Positions 1-6,396 of a DNA stretch of 10,302 nucleotides are shown piece by piece (within the stretch, counting starts at the first letter, position 1; each line of letters begins with the position of its first letter). The DNA is from Acidimicrobium sp. UBA3029. Lineage in GTDB: Bacteria; Actinomycetota; Acidimicrobiia; Acidimicrobiales; Ilumatobacteraceae. Location: the NCBI GenBank assembly GCA_002367695.1, contig DFDK01000075.1, positions 1-10,302 of the forward strand. The letters run 5' to 3'. Made by a program: the position numbers and the translations under genes. The notes beneath the pieces are model-generated. The model did not search any database, was not told the origin of the DNA, and saw only the letters and a program-made list of their open reading frames with translations.

Positions 1-800
1 GACGGATCCATAAAAAATGGAAACGACAATCGTTCACGTCCACTCACATTGCGCACCCGATGCGGAGTAGACCGATATCGCCCCTCCGTCAATCGATCGA
101 GCATGTCTCCTAGGTTGACCACAAAAACATTTGGCTCTGCAGGCACATCAATCCATAGACCATTCGGCATGCGCACTTGCAATCCACCACAGTCGTCTTG
201 CGCCAAGATCGTCAGCAACCCATAGTCGGTGTGCTCTGCCACACCCCACTCGCTTGGCGCACCAGTAGCAGGGGGATAGTGGAAGATACGAAACAAGCAT
301 GTTGGATCTTTTGCAATCGTGTTCTCAAACCACAGTGAGTCCATGCCCAATCCCATTGCAACTCCACGCATCAATGCCATTCCCAACTCGCGCATTTGCG
401 CAAACCACTCCAACACAGTTGGCCCCAGCTCGGGAACAAAATCGGGAAACAAATTTTGTCCATGCAACGGCACACCACTCAACCGAGATTCTTCACCGAC
501 ATACAAACCTTCTTTGCGATCGGGCACACCCGACGTCAACTCTCCGCCAACAGGAAACCATCCCCGCCATGCCGACCCCGCGAGTGGCATCGCCACTAGA
601 GACTTCTGACTCTCTGGCAAAAAGAAAAACTCCCGCGCCAACTCATCCATGCGGTTAAATAACTCGGTCGACACCCCGTGCCCTGTCACTCGAAAGAAGC
701 CACTTTTCCTGCACGCCCGATCGATCTCGTTCGCACACCCGGCCATGTATACGCCCCTGCCAATCAAGGCACTCACATCGATCAACGGAAGGGACTGCAT
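1..800 (-). CDS. Isopenicillin N synthase-like 2OG-Fe(II) oxygenase, C-terminus cut off
   Basis: Reading the reverse strand from the ATG at 800 gives 266 codons without a stop to the window edge, so the C-terminus is missing. The DIOX_N-type front (SLPLIDVSALIGRG, then RACRKSGFFRVTGHGV) is followed by the double-stranded beta-helix core. The Fe(II) ligands H190 and D192 (EHTDYGLLTIL) and H247 (RSTPHRV) and the 2-oxoglutarate-binding R257-x-S259 (RERLSF) are all present, so the enzyme should be active. The family oxidises small molecules with O2 and 2-oxoglutarate; the substrate cannot be read from sequence. An in-frame TAA four codons upstream fixes the ATG at 800. It shares clear motifs with the oxygenase at 1737-2699 (H(T/S)DYG, GLQ, NxGD, RST.HRV), so the two are probably paralogs once adjacent on this strand. 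Gene family: sure; substrate: unknown. Confidence 0.93.
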   Translation of the reverse strand, partial: MQSLPLIDVSALIGRGVYMAGCANEIDRACRKSGFFRVTGHGVSTELFNRMDELAREFFFLPESQKSLVAMPLAGSAWRGWFPVGGELTSGVPDRKEGLYVGEESRLSGVPLHGQNLFPDFVPELGPTVLEWFAQMRELGMALMRGVAMGLGMDSLWFENTIAKDPTCLFRIFHYPPATGAPSEWGVAEHTDYGLLTILAQDDCGGLQVRMPNGLWIDVPAEPNVFVVNLGDMLDRLTEGRYRSTPHRVRNVSGRERLSFPFFMDP

Positions 801-806
801 GTGTCG

Positions 807-812
807 ATATTA
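807..812 (-). promoter_or_regulatory. -10 element of the first oxygenase gene (leaderless)
   Basis: On the reverse strand TAATAT ends 6 nt before the ATG at 800, which puts the transcription start at or next to the A of the start codon. A weak -35 (CTTCAC/TTCACT) lies 16-17 nt further upstream at about 829-835. No Shine-Dalgarno sequence precedes this ATG, which fits a leaderless transcript. Called from sequence pattern only. Confidence 0.5.
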
Positions 813-841
813 CGGCGCTCGACAAGATAGTGAAGGTCCCG

Positions 842-847
842 TAAGCT
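842..847 (+). promoter_or_regulatory. Candidate -10 element of the HNH gene
   Basis: TAAGCT fits TANNNT and ends 8 nt before the ATG at 856, the same arrangement as at several other genes here. It is the main reason to prefer the start at 856 to the upstream in-frame ATG at 799. No convincing -35 was found. Confidence 0.35.
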
Positions 848-855
848 CCGGAACA

Positions 856-1740
856 ATGGCGAACCTTCCTACAAGTCCGGCAGAAGAAATTCTGTGGAGG
901 GAGACTGTCTGGGCGGAGATGCAATCGCATCCACTGTGGCCTGATCTACCGCCTGATTTCTTGCGCGAGTTAAAGGTGTATGGCGGCGCTGCTGGAATTT
1001 ATTCAGAGATGTCACGAACGCGTGCAATTTCACCAAATGGCATTGCAATTTCTGTTTTACACACAGGTCGTCATTATGCCGATGATGTGGATGATGATGG
1101 GATTATCTATCACTATCCAACGACTAATCGACATGCAAGTAGTGATCAGAGTGAAATTGACTCGGTAAAAAGTGCAGGGAAGTTGGGGGTGCCAATTTTC
1201 GTCATAATTCAGAAAGGAAAATCTAGACAAGTTCGTCGTGCGTGGGTGGGTGACAGCGATGATGTGTCTCGATTGTTTCTTCTCGAATTTTCGGCAGTTC
1301 CGCAATCGCAGTTTGTAATAGAACCAGACCGCAGTGAGCTATTTGTTCCTCGCATTGCACGACCGACTACTACGACTCAAGTAATGCGTCGTGAACGTAG
1401 TTCTCGATTCAAGTTTGAAGTGTTGAAGATGTACGGAAGTAAGTGTGTGCTGTCAGGACTTGCAGTGGTGGAAATGCTTGACGGTGCTCACGTCATTCCT
1501 GTTGACAAAGGAGGAAGTGATGATCCTCGAAATGGATTACTACTTTCCGCTTCGCTTCACCGAGCGTTGGATGCAAATTTATGGGCTGTACACCCAAAGA
1601 CGTTAAATATCGAAACCCGTGCGAAGGGCCCTTCGTTAGACAAAATGAAGATTCCGATTTCGAGTTTGCACGGTGTTTTGGTGCTTCCACACGATGAAGC
1701 GCTTGAGTTTCGATACGAACTTTTTCTAAAGGCGAGTTAG
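856..1740 (+). CDS. HNH endonuclease with SRA/YDG-like N-terminal domain (probable type IV, McrA-like)
   Basis: 294 aa from the ATG at 856. The C-terminal domain is an HNH_2-type nuclease: CVLSGL (C197), H212 in AHVIP, N226 in RNGLLL and H235 in SLHRALD, so the H-N-H triad is intact. The N-terminal half (about 30-120) has an HTGRHYADD stretch, DDDGIIYHYPTT (76-90) and GVPIFVI, resembling the DG-x-(F/Y)-x-Y-T core of SRA/YDG-like domains in McrA-type enzymes that read modified cytosine. From this I infer a nuclease that cuts modified foreign DNA; that role is inference. An in-frame ATG at 799 has GGAAGG upstream and cannot be excluded, but it would begin inside the start codon of the opposing oxygenase and its first 19 residues read like translated promoter. 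Rows I counted are about 40-52% G+C against about 50-62% in the oxygenase to its right, which suggests acquisition. No partner methylase or helicase is nearby. Confidence 0.85.
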   Translation: MANLPTSPAEEILWRETVWAEMQSHPLWPDLPPDFLRELKVYGGAAGIYSEMSRTRAISPNGIAISVLHTGRHYADDVDDDGIIYHYPTTNRHASSDQSEIDSVKSAGKLGVPIFVIIQKGKSRQVRRAWVGDSDDVSRLFLLEFSAVPQSQFVIEPDRSELFVPRIARPTTTTQVMRRERSSRFKFEVLKMYGSKCVLSGLAVVEMLDGAHVIPVDKGGSDDPRNGLLLSASLHRALDANLWAVHPKTLNIETRAKGPSLDKMKIPISSLHGVLVLPHDEALEFRYELFLKAS

Positions 1741-2699
1741 ATAGTTGCCTTGAACTTGCTCATTAAGTATGGCCCACTCACCACGGGTGCATAGAGCGGC
1801 TGTGTGTCGGTGAGGCAGGCGATGACAGCATCCCAATTGGGTTGGTGAAAATACGCGATGGATTGTCGGCGGGACGCGGGGTCGTGTTGAGCGGGGTTGG
1901 CAACACGATGAAGAGTGGAGCGCCAACGGTTGTTTGTCCAGCGGGCCATGAGATCACCGATGTTGATGATGAAGGCACCGGAAAGGGGGGCGACTTCTTG
2001 CCAGGTGTTGTCGGGGCGTTGGATTTGGAGACCGCGGGAATTGTCTTGGGGCCACAAGATGGTGAGGGTTCCGTAGTCGCTGTGGGCGCCAGCACGAAGT
2101 TGGTTTGGTTGAGGTGCGTGATCTTGCGGAGGGTAATTGAGCGCGCGAAGTGCGCTGATGGGTGACGTGATGTATTCGTCGAAGAAGTTTGGCTCGAGTT
2201 GCAGTGCTGTTGCGAAGAGTCGCATGATGCGAGCGGCGAGATCTTGCATGGCGTTGTAATAATTGTTCCATGACTCGATGAATGCTGGCGGTTGCGTGGG
2301 CCACGGTGTTGGGGCGTAACAAAAGGCGAGTGCGTCGAGGTCGGTGATGTGGGCGGGCGTGTGCAGTGGGCCACCGTTAAATGTTTCCTTGAGATCGGGT
2401 GGGGTGGCGTTGCCGAGCGATGCGCTGAGGGTTTCGGCTTCGTTGCTCATGTATCCGTATGGATAGCCAGGGTGAGGAACTTTGGATTGTTGTTTTTGAT
2501 CTAGGGCGAGATCAAAGAATTGTTGGACGGCTTGCCACATATTGTGTGTGATGTCGTGAGCGATGCCGTGATTGGTGATGGCGAGAAAGCCAGTGTGTTG
2601 GCACGCTTCGTCGACGAGTTTGGCGATGCGTTGTTGGGTTTGTGTGTCGCCTTGCTCGAATACTGCGAGGTCGATGAGTGGCGCGGCCTCGAGTGTCAT
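1737..2699 (-). CDS. Isopenicillin N synthase-like 2OG-Fe(II) oxygenase
   Basis: 320 aa, a full-length member of the non-heme 2OG-Fe(II) dioxygenase family related to isopenicillin N synthase, gibberellin oxidases and flavonol synthase. Residues 1-110 are the DIOX_N part (APLIDLAVF, ACQHTGFLAITNHGI). The core carries H206 and D208 (AHSDYGTLTIL), H264 (RSTLHRV) and the 2OG-binding R278-x-S280 (RRQSIAY), so all ligands are there. It is probably a soluble cytoplasmic enzyme acting on an unknown small molecule. The ATG at 2699 has no Shine-Dalgarno; a TACCGT hexamer ends 7 nt before it. Its stop codon overlaps that of the HNH gene on the opposite strand by three bases (TTAG at 1737-1740). The truncated oxygenase at 1-800 is its apparent paralog, so the HNH gene may have split an oxygenase pair. 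Confidence 0.93.
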   Translation of the reverse strand: MTLEAAPLIDLAVFEQGDTQTQQRIAKLVDEACQHTGFLAITNHGIAHDITHNMWQAVQQFFDLALDQKQQSKVPHPGYPYGYMSNEAETLSASLGNATPPDLKETFNGGPLHTPAHITDLDALAFCYAPTPWPTQPPAFIESWNNYYNAMQDLAARIMRLFATALQLEPNFFDEYITSPISALRALNYPPQDHAPQPNQLRAGAHSDYGTLTILWPQDNSRGLQIQRPDNTWQEVAPLSGAFIINIGDLMARWTNNRWRSTLHRVANPAQHDPASRRQSIAYFHQPNWDAVIACLTDTQPLYAPVVSGPYLMSKFKATI

Positions 2700-2706
2700 G
2701 TGCCTA

Positions 2707-2712
2707 ACGGTA
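2707..2712 (-). promoter_or_regulatory. Candidate -10 element of the second oxygenase gene
   Basis: On the reverse strand TACCGT (TANNNT) ends 7 nt before the ATG at 2699, in the leaderless arrangement seen at other genes here. No ribosome binding site is visible. Confidence 0.35.
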
Positions 2713-2731
2713 GTTGACGCCCAAACCTGCC

Positions 2732-3034
2732 TTATCGGTTTTCAATGATAAAGGTAACGATTGCAGCGATTGCTGTTACTGCAATTAGAGGACCAACCAC
2801 ACATAGAACTAGAAATCCCAGAAATTTTAGGATTGACATCTCGGTCGCAATACCCGCCATCACTATCTCATGCTTGAGGGACGATTTCGTGGAAGCGATT
2901 GATGACTCGAGTTGTCTTATCTGTGACTTAAGTTCTCTCACTTCTGTATCAATATCTCGTTGAAGCGTGTTGAGGTCACTACCTGTTACTTGCTGGAAAA
3001 GGGAAAAGTGGGTGATGAAACGATCATTACCCAA
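2732..3034 (-). CDS. Small coiled-coil protein with C-terminal membrane anchor
   Basis: 100 aa if translation begins at the TTG at 3034; no ATG or GTG lies further upstream before an in-frame TGA six codons back. Residues about 20-57 are a charged, heptad-like stretch (RDIDTEVRELKSQIRQLESS) predicted to form a coiled coil. Residues about 69-97 are a long hydrophobic segment (FLGFLVLCVVGPLIAVTAIA), followed by a short polar end (ENR). It resembles the loosely defined DUF1640/CCDC90-type proteins, in which a coiled coil precedes one terminal membrane helix, but I would not name a function. It has the same architecture and strand as the next gene (3120-3572), so the two may be diverged duplicates. 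The unusual start leaves open that the N-terminus has been lost or the gene is decaying. Confidence 0.6.
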   Translation of the reverse strand: MGNDRFITHFSLFQQVTGSDLNTLQRDIDTEVRELKSQIRQLESSIASTKSSLKHEIVMAGIATEMSILKFLGFLVLCVVGPLIAVTAIAAIVTFIIENR

Positions 3035-3119
3035 ACCGCGCTCTGGCTGTCAAGCACCTACTTTCGTTTGATCAAAAAAGATTTGATCAGCTAGTCAACA
3101 ATCGATCCAACGTAATGGG

Positions 3120-3572
3120 TTATGACTGGTTGATAATGAGTCCGCCAAGCGAGATGCCGATGGCAATGATGGCAAGTAGTAACACGGCCAACGAATAGGC
3201 GGCTGCCGTGCGGAGCTTTGCGAATTCGTCGCGCACTTTAGAGAAGCCTTCTGATGCCTCGCTGCGCACGGATTTGAATTCTGACTCGACTTTGACGAAT
3301 TGTGCATTGACTTTGGCGAAGCCGGTTGCCATTTCACTGCGCAGTAATGCGGACTCTAACTTTGCCTCGCTGCGCACGGATTTCAATTCTGACTCGACTT
3401 TGGTGAATCCATTTGTCGTCTCGCTGCGTATCACAATGAAATTGGCATCGATGGCGATGCCCATGTTGCGAAGGTCTTGAACGGTCGCGGGGGAGTCTTT
3501 GGTCTTTTCGGGCTGGTCTGCCATCAGGTTTCCGATCTGGTTGATGTCGAGTAGTACTGCTTGCTGGCTCAT
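3120..3572 (-). CDS. Coiled-coil protein with internal duplication and C-terminal membrane anchor
   Basis: 150 aa, ATG at 3572 with a GAGG four bases upstream. Residues 1-50 are a mixed N-terminus. Residues about 50-121 are a long amphipathic charged region in which KVESELKSVRSEA (58-70) recurs as KVESEFKSVRSEA (94-106), with related segments between (GFTKVE, GFAKVN, GFSKVR). Residues about 123-146 form one hydrophobic transmembrane helix (YSLAVLLLAIIAIGISLGG) with a four-residue tail. This is a tail-anchored, probably oligomeric coiled coil, similar in plan to DUF1640/CCDC90-like proteins. Some families of this plan sit next to unrelated genes as small accessory proteins, so no role is claimed. 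The protein at 2732-3034 has the same design. Confidence 0.75.
   Translation of the reverse strand: MSQQAVLLDINQIGNLMADQPEKTKDSPATVQDLRNMGIAIDANFIVIRSETTNGFTKVESELKSVRSEAKLESALLRSEMATGFAKVNAQFVKVESEFKSVRSEASEGFSKVRDEFAKLRTAAAYSLAVLLLAIIAIGISLGGLIINQS
3256..3402 (-). repeat. Internal direct repeat, two 39-bp copies 108 bp apart
   Basis: Positions 3256-3294 and 3364-3402 are identical except for one base (the 21st). They encode the repeated KVESE(L/F)KSVRSEA block of the coiled-coil protein, offset by exactly 36 codons. The near-identity at DNA level, including third positions, implies a recent in-frame duplication or gene conversion. A weaker third match (CTCGCTGCG) begins near 3420. Confidence 0.9.
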
Positions 3573-3684
3573 GGATCCTCAATTTCGTCGGGCCCTTGTA
3601 CAGGCTTTGTGAGGATGATGTGTGCGCCAGTGTGGCAAGTATGACCTCAGTGTTGCTGTAGTTGTCAAGTATCGTGAAAGGGTC
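3573..3684. other. Divergent intergenic region between coiled-coil gene and adenosyltransferase
   Basis: These 112 bases must carry the start signals of both flanking genes. On the forward strand TATCGT ends 9 nt before the ATG at 3685 and is a possible -10. AAAGG just before that ATG is a modest ribosome binding site. On the reverse strand GAGG precedes the ATG at 3572. I see no riboswitch or terminator. Confidence 0.4.
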
Positions 3685-4233
3685 ATGGCGCGCGAAAAGG
3701 TATATACCCGAGCAGGGGACGATGGAACCACAGGCCTCTTTTATGGCGGTCGCGTAGGCAAAGACTCTGCGTTGCCGCGAGCGTATGGCGCTGTAGATGA
3801 AGCACAGTCGATCTTGGGTTTGGTGCGCGCCGAAGCAGGCAAAGGCACCGAACTCGATGACATGCTCGTCCATATATGTAGAGACCTTTGGGTGTTGATG
3901 GCCGAGCTTGCAACACTTCCGGAGAACCGACACAAGTTGGTTGACGGCAAGACGCGAGTAACAACCGAGATGGTGACTCACTTGGAGACGATGATTGACT
4001 CGCTTGACGAACGCTTTACACCTCCAACCGACTTTGTTGTGCCAGGTCAAAACAAAGTGTCTGCTCTGCTCGATGTTGGTCGCACGGTGACACGCCGAGC
4101 CGAGCGTCATTCGCTTGCTGCCGCTCCACCGCCATCACAGTCGACTCCATATCTCAACAGGTTGAGCGACTTGTTATGGACACTTGCTCGTTGGCAAGAG
4201 GGCGAGTCGTTGGCAGTGAAAGACGTTATTTAA
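3685..4233 (+). CDS. Cob(I)alamin adenosyltransferase, PduO type
   Basis: 182 aa from the ATG at 3685. The family transfers the adenosyl group of ATP to cob(I)alamin to make adenosylcobalamin (EC 2.5.1.17). The ATP-binding N-terminal signature is clear: YTRAGDDGTTGLFYGGRV (7-24) and then RAYGAVDEAQSILG. The C-terminal signatures RRAER and YLNRLSDLLWTLAR are also present. Length fits the family (about 180-200 aa) and the protein should be a cytoplasmic trimer. A 21-codon upstream extension to 3622 is open, but family alignment and AAAGG favour 3685. Its product is the cofactor of methylmalonyl-CoA mutase-type enzymes, none of which is in the window, and is also the ligand expected for the B12-binding regulator at 8254-9138. 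pepA follows after 34 bp. Confidence 0.95.
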   Translation: MAREKVYTRAGDDGTTGLFYGGRVGKDSALPRAYGAVDEAQSILGLVRAEAGKGTELDDMLVHICRDLWVLMAELATLPENRHKLVDGKTRVTTEMVTHLETMIDSLDERFTPPTDFVVPGQNKVSALLDVGRTVTRRAERHSLAAAPPPSQSTPYLNRLSDLLWTLARWQEGESLAVKDVI

Positions 4234-4240
4234 ATTTTTC

Positions 4241-4262
4241 TAAAATAAGTACACACAAGGAG
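4241..4262 (+). promoter_or_regulatory. pepA -10 element and Shine-Dalgarno
   Basis: TAAAAT at 4241-4246 is a near-consensus -10 just after the adenosyltransferase stop. AAGGAG at 4257-4262 is a strong Shine-Dalgarno five bases before the ATG at 4268 and fixes that start. pepA may therefore have its own promoter with a short leader as well as readthrough from upstream. Confidence 0.55.
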
Positions 4263-4267
4263 ACAAC

Positions 4268-5737
4268 ATGTCAATCAACTTTGAAGTGGCGAGCAAGACT
4301 CCAGCAGATGTGAGTGCAATCGGCATCGCGGTGTCGACAGATGGCGCGATGCCTAAAGAGGTTTCGTTGTCGCGCAAGGCACTTGAGGCCGTTGGTTTTT
4401 CGGGCAAGGTTGGGCAGACATCGGTGATCGCTGCCGATCGCGGTGCGGTGACTGTGGTGATTGGCATTGGCGAGTCGTCGAAGGTGACTGCAGATTCGTT
4501 GCGCAAGTCGGCTGCGGCATTTGGTCGCGCGACCTCAATGTTTGGATCAGTTGCAACGACGCTCGCTGGTGTGGCAAAAGTAGATCGCAAGTTGGCGGCA
4601 CAAGTAGTGGTCGAGGGCATTTCGCTCGCCGTGCATCGCTACACCGATCTAAAAACGGTTGACAAAAAGGCACCAAAGTTGGCATCGGTAACTCTTGTTG
4701 GCACAACGGCCAATGCCACACAACTTAAGGCTGGCGCAAAGCGCGGCCAAGTGATCGCCAATGCGACCAACATGGCACGCGATTTTGCGAGCATGCCACC
4801 TGCACACCTAACCGCAACGATGTTTGCAAACCATGCAGTGCGTATTGCTGGTGAAACCGGATTGAAAGTAGAAGTGTTTAATAAGGACCAGTTGTTGGCA
4901 ATGGGTTGTGGCGGCATGATCGGTGTCAACCGCGGAAGTGTTGAGCCACCACGCATGGTGCGCTTGACATACAAGCCTGCAGGCGGTGCAAAGAAAAACT
5001 CAAAGCCACACGTGGTGTTGGTGGGCAAAGGCGTGATGTACGACTCGGGTGGTATTTCGCTCAAGCCATCCGATCCGTCGCATGCAATGATGAAGGGCGA
5101 CATGAGCGGTGCTGCTGCAGTGTTGTCGTCGATGTCAACGCTTAAGGCACTCGGTTGCACAAACCAAGTGACTGGTTATTTGATGTGCACCGACAACTTG
5201 CCTTCGGGAAGTGCAATGGCCATGGGCGATGTACTGCACATGCATAATGGCAAGACTGTTGAGATTTTTAACACCGATGCAGAAGGTCGTTTGGTTTTGG
5301 CCGATGGTTTGTCGCTTGCTGCAGATCAAAAACCAGATGCGATTGTGGACATTGCGACCCTGACTGGTGCATGTGCTCGTGCATTGGGTGAAGGAATGGC
5401 CGGAGTATTGGGCAACAATCAAAAGTGGATCGATCAGTTGACTGCGTCGGCTGCACGCACCGACGAAAAACTATGGCAGTTGCCGCTCGAGCGCGAATAT
5501 CGCGTTGGGCTCGACTCGGTAGTGGCCGACATGAAAAATGTGGGTGGCGAAGCCGGTGCAATTACCGCAGCGTTATTTTTGGATGAGTTTGTTGGCAGCG
5601 TGCCATGGGCACACCTCGACATTGCAGGACCAATGTGGTCAAACTCTGACAGCGGTTGGTTGCAAAAGGGAATGACTGGCTATGGAACGCGACTCTTGAT
5701 TGACGCCGCGCTCAACTTCAAGCGCCCATCGCGCTAA
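4268..5737 (+). CDS. pepA: Leucyl aminopeptidase, peptidase family M17
   Basis: 489 aa, full length for M17. These are cytoplasmic hexameric metallo-aminopeptidases that remove N-terminal residues (often Leu) from peptides during protein turnover. Residues about 1-160 are the variable N-terminal domain and about 165-489 the catalytic domain. The two-metal site is complete: K254 and D259 in VGKGVMYDSGGISLKP, D278 in KGDMSGAA, D337 and E339 in NTDAEGRLVLADGL. The catalytic K266 and R341 match E. coli PepA K282 and R356. ATLTGA and HLDIAGP are also as in the family. Start set by AAGGAG five bases upstream. E. coli PepA also binds DNA in site-specific recombination; nothing here says whether this one does. 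No hairpin terminator follows the TAA. Confidence 0.97.
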   Translation: MSINFEVASKTPADVSAIGIAVSTDGAMPKEVSLSRKALEAVGFSGKVGQTSVIAADRGAVTVVIGIGESSKVTADSLRKSAAAFGRATSMFGSVATTLAGVAKVDRKLAAQVVVEGISLAVHRYTDLKTVDKKAPKLASVTLVGTTANATQLKAGAKRGQVIANATNMARDFASMPPAHLTATMFANHAVRIAGETGLKVEVFNKDQLLAMGCGGMIGVNRGSVEPPRMVRLTYKPAGGAKKNSKPHVVLVGKGVMYDSGGISLKPSDPSHAMMKGDMSGAAAVLSSMSTLKALGCTNQVTGYLMCTDNLPSGSAMAMGDVLHMHNGKTVEIFNTDAEGRLVLADGLSLAADQKPDAIVDIATLTGACARALGEGMAGVLGNNQKWIDQLTASAARTDEKLWQLPLEREYRVGLDSVVADMKNVGGEAGAITAALFLDEFVGSVPWAHLDIAGPMWSNSDSGWLQKGMTGYGTRLLIDAALNFKRPSR

Positions 5738-5786
5738 AACAAAGGGAAATATTCTCGTCACAAACTCGAAATTGCCGCACACAGTT

Positions 5787-5805
5787 AGGTATCAAAATGA
5801 TACCT
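5787..5805. promoter_or_regulatory. Palindromic operator upstream of the RHH-Doc pair
   Basis: AGGTATCA-AAA-TGATACCT is a perfect inverted repeat with 8-bp arms and a 3-bp centre, ending just before the GGAGG ribosome binding site at 5807-5811. A TTGCCG at 5772-5777 may be a -35, with the -10 inside the palindrome. Ribbon-helix-helix antitoxins bind such sites as dimers and repress their own operon, so this is the probable autoregulatory operator. The symmetry is observed; the function is inferred. Confidence 0.7.
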
Positions 5806-5818
5806 TGGAGGTATGGCA

Positions 5819-6016
5819 ATGACATTACGGCTCACAGACGACGAACAGCAGGCGCTCAAAGAACGGGCGGATGCTGAAGGAGTTTCGATGCAAGATGCTG
5901 CTCGACGAGCAGTGCGCGAATATGTGGAGCGTGGAGCACACGTATCTCGAGTTATGGAAGCAGCCAAGCAAGTGATTGCAACGCATGGTGATGCGCTTGA
6001 TCGCTTGGGTCGGTGA
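5819..6016 (+). CDS. Ribbon-helix-helix (CopG-like) antitoxin
   Basis: 65 aa. MTLRLTDDEQQALKERADAE gives the beta-strand and first helix of a ribbon-helix-helix DNA-binding domain; GVSMQDAARRAVREYV is the turn and second helix. The C-terminal third (about 41-65, VSRVMEAAKQVI...DALDRLG) should be the helix that wraps and neutralises the toxin. An earlier in-frame ATG at 5813 is only one base from GGAGG (5807-5811), while the ATG at 5819 is seven bases away, so 5819 is preferred. The stop overlaps the toxin start (GTGA, 6013-6016), which couples their translation. P1 phage Doc is paired with the unrelated Phd antitoxin; here an RHH protein takes that place. Confidence 0.88.
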   Translation: MTLRLTDDEQQALKERADAEGVSMQDAARRAVREYVERGAHVSRVMEAAKQVIATHGDALDRLGR

Positions 6017-6396
6017 GCGGGCAAGTCGAATATCTCGAACTTGAAGATGTCGTTGCCTTAGCGGCGATACTTTTTGGAGACCCACCTCCAATTCGGGATA
6101 TGGGTTTATTGGGTTCTGCTGTTGCACGACCACGAACGAGTGCGTTTGGGCAAGATGCGTACCCAGACATATTGACTAAGGCTGCAGCACTATTGCAATC
6201 GATTGTCAACAATCATGCACTGATCGACGGCAACAAGCGACTCGGATGGTTGAGTACGGCCGTATTTTTGGAAGTCAATGGCGTGAAGGCACTTCGGATT
6301 TCGAATGACGATGTTTATGACTTCGTCATCTGGGTTGCTGCAACGTCGCCTGCAATTGAAGAGATTGTTGTCAGGCTTCGGCTGTTGTTTGCCTAG
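6013..6396 (+). CDS. doc: Doc-family toxin (Fic fold kinase)
   Basis: 127 aa beginning at a GTG that overlaps the antitoxin stop by four bases. The Fic-type active site reads HALIDGNKR (H68 to R76) and corresponds to the Doc motif HxFx(D/N)(A/G)NKR: H68, D72, N74, K75 and R76 are kept, while the usual Phe is Leu70. The K-R ending instead of G-R separates Doc from AMP-transferring Fic proteins. P1 Doc phosphorylates elongation factor Tu and stops translation; the same role is expected here. The flanking helices (YLELEDVVALAA, YPDILTKAAALLQSIVNNHALIDGNKR, WLSTAVFLEVNG) match the family in order and length (about 125 aa). It forms a two-gene operon with the preceding antitoxin. Its TAG overlaps the stop of the convergent acyl-CoA dehydrogenase in CTAG (6393-6396). 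Confidence 0.9.
   Translation: MSGQVEYLELEDVVALAAILFGDPPPIRDMGLLGSAVARPRTSAFGQDAYPDILTKAAALLQSIVNNHALIDGNKRLGWLSTAVFLEVNGVKALRISNDDVYDFVIWVAATSPAIEEIVVRLRLLFA

Noticed and set aside
649..855. Upstream extension of the HNH reading frame
   Set aside because: It runs deep into the opposing oxygenase, whose motifs are well conserved, and its translation shows no domain similarity; the extension is a shadow of that gene.
655..930. 91-aa reverse-strand frame across the oxygenase start
   Set aside because: It is out of frame with the oxygenase, which has intact family motifs in the other frame, so this one is not coding.
1778..2374. 198-aa reverse-strand frame inside the second oxygenase
   Set aside because: It is a frame-shifted shadow rich in Thr, Ser and Pro, while the true frame holds every catalytic residue of the oxygenase.
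3597..3602. TGTACA hexamer as a CarH-type operator near the adenosyltransferase
   Set aside because: A single 6-bp palindrome is expected by chance in 10 kb and has no second half-site beside it.
3334..4110. 258-aa reverse-strand open frame
   Set aside because: It lies opposite the well-conserved adenosyltransferase and overlaps the coiled-coil gene; its composition shows no domain.
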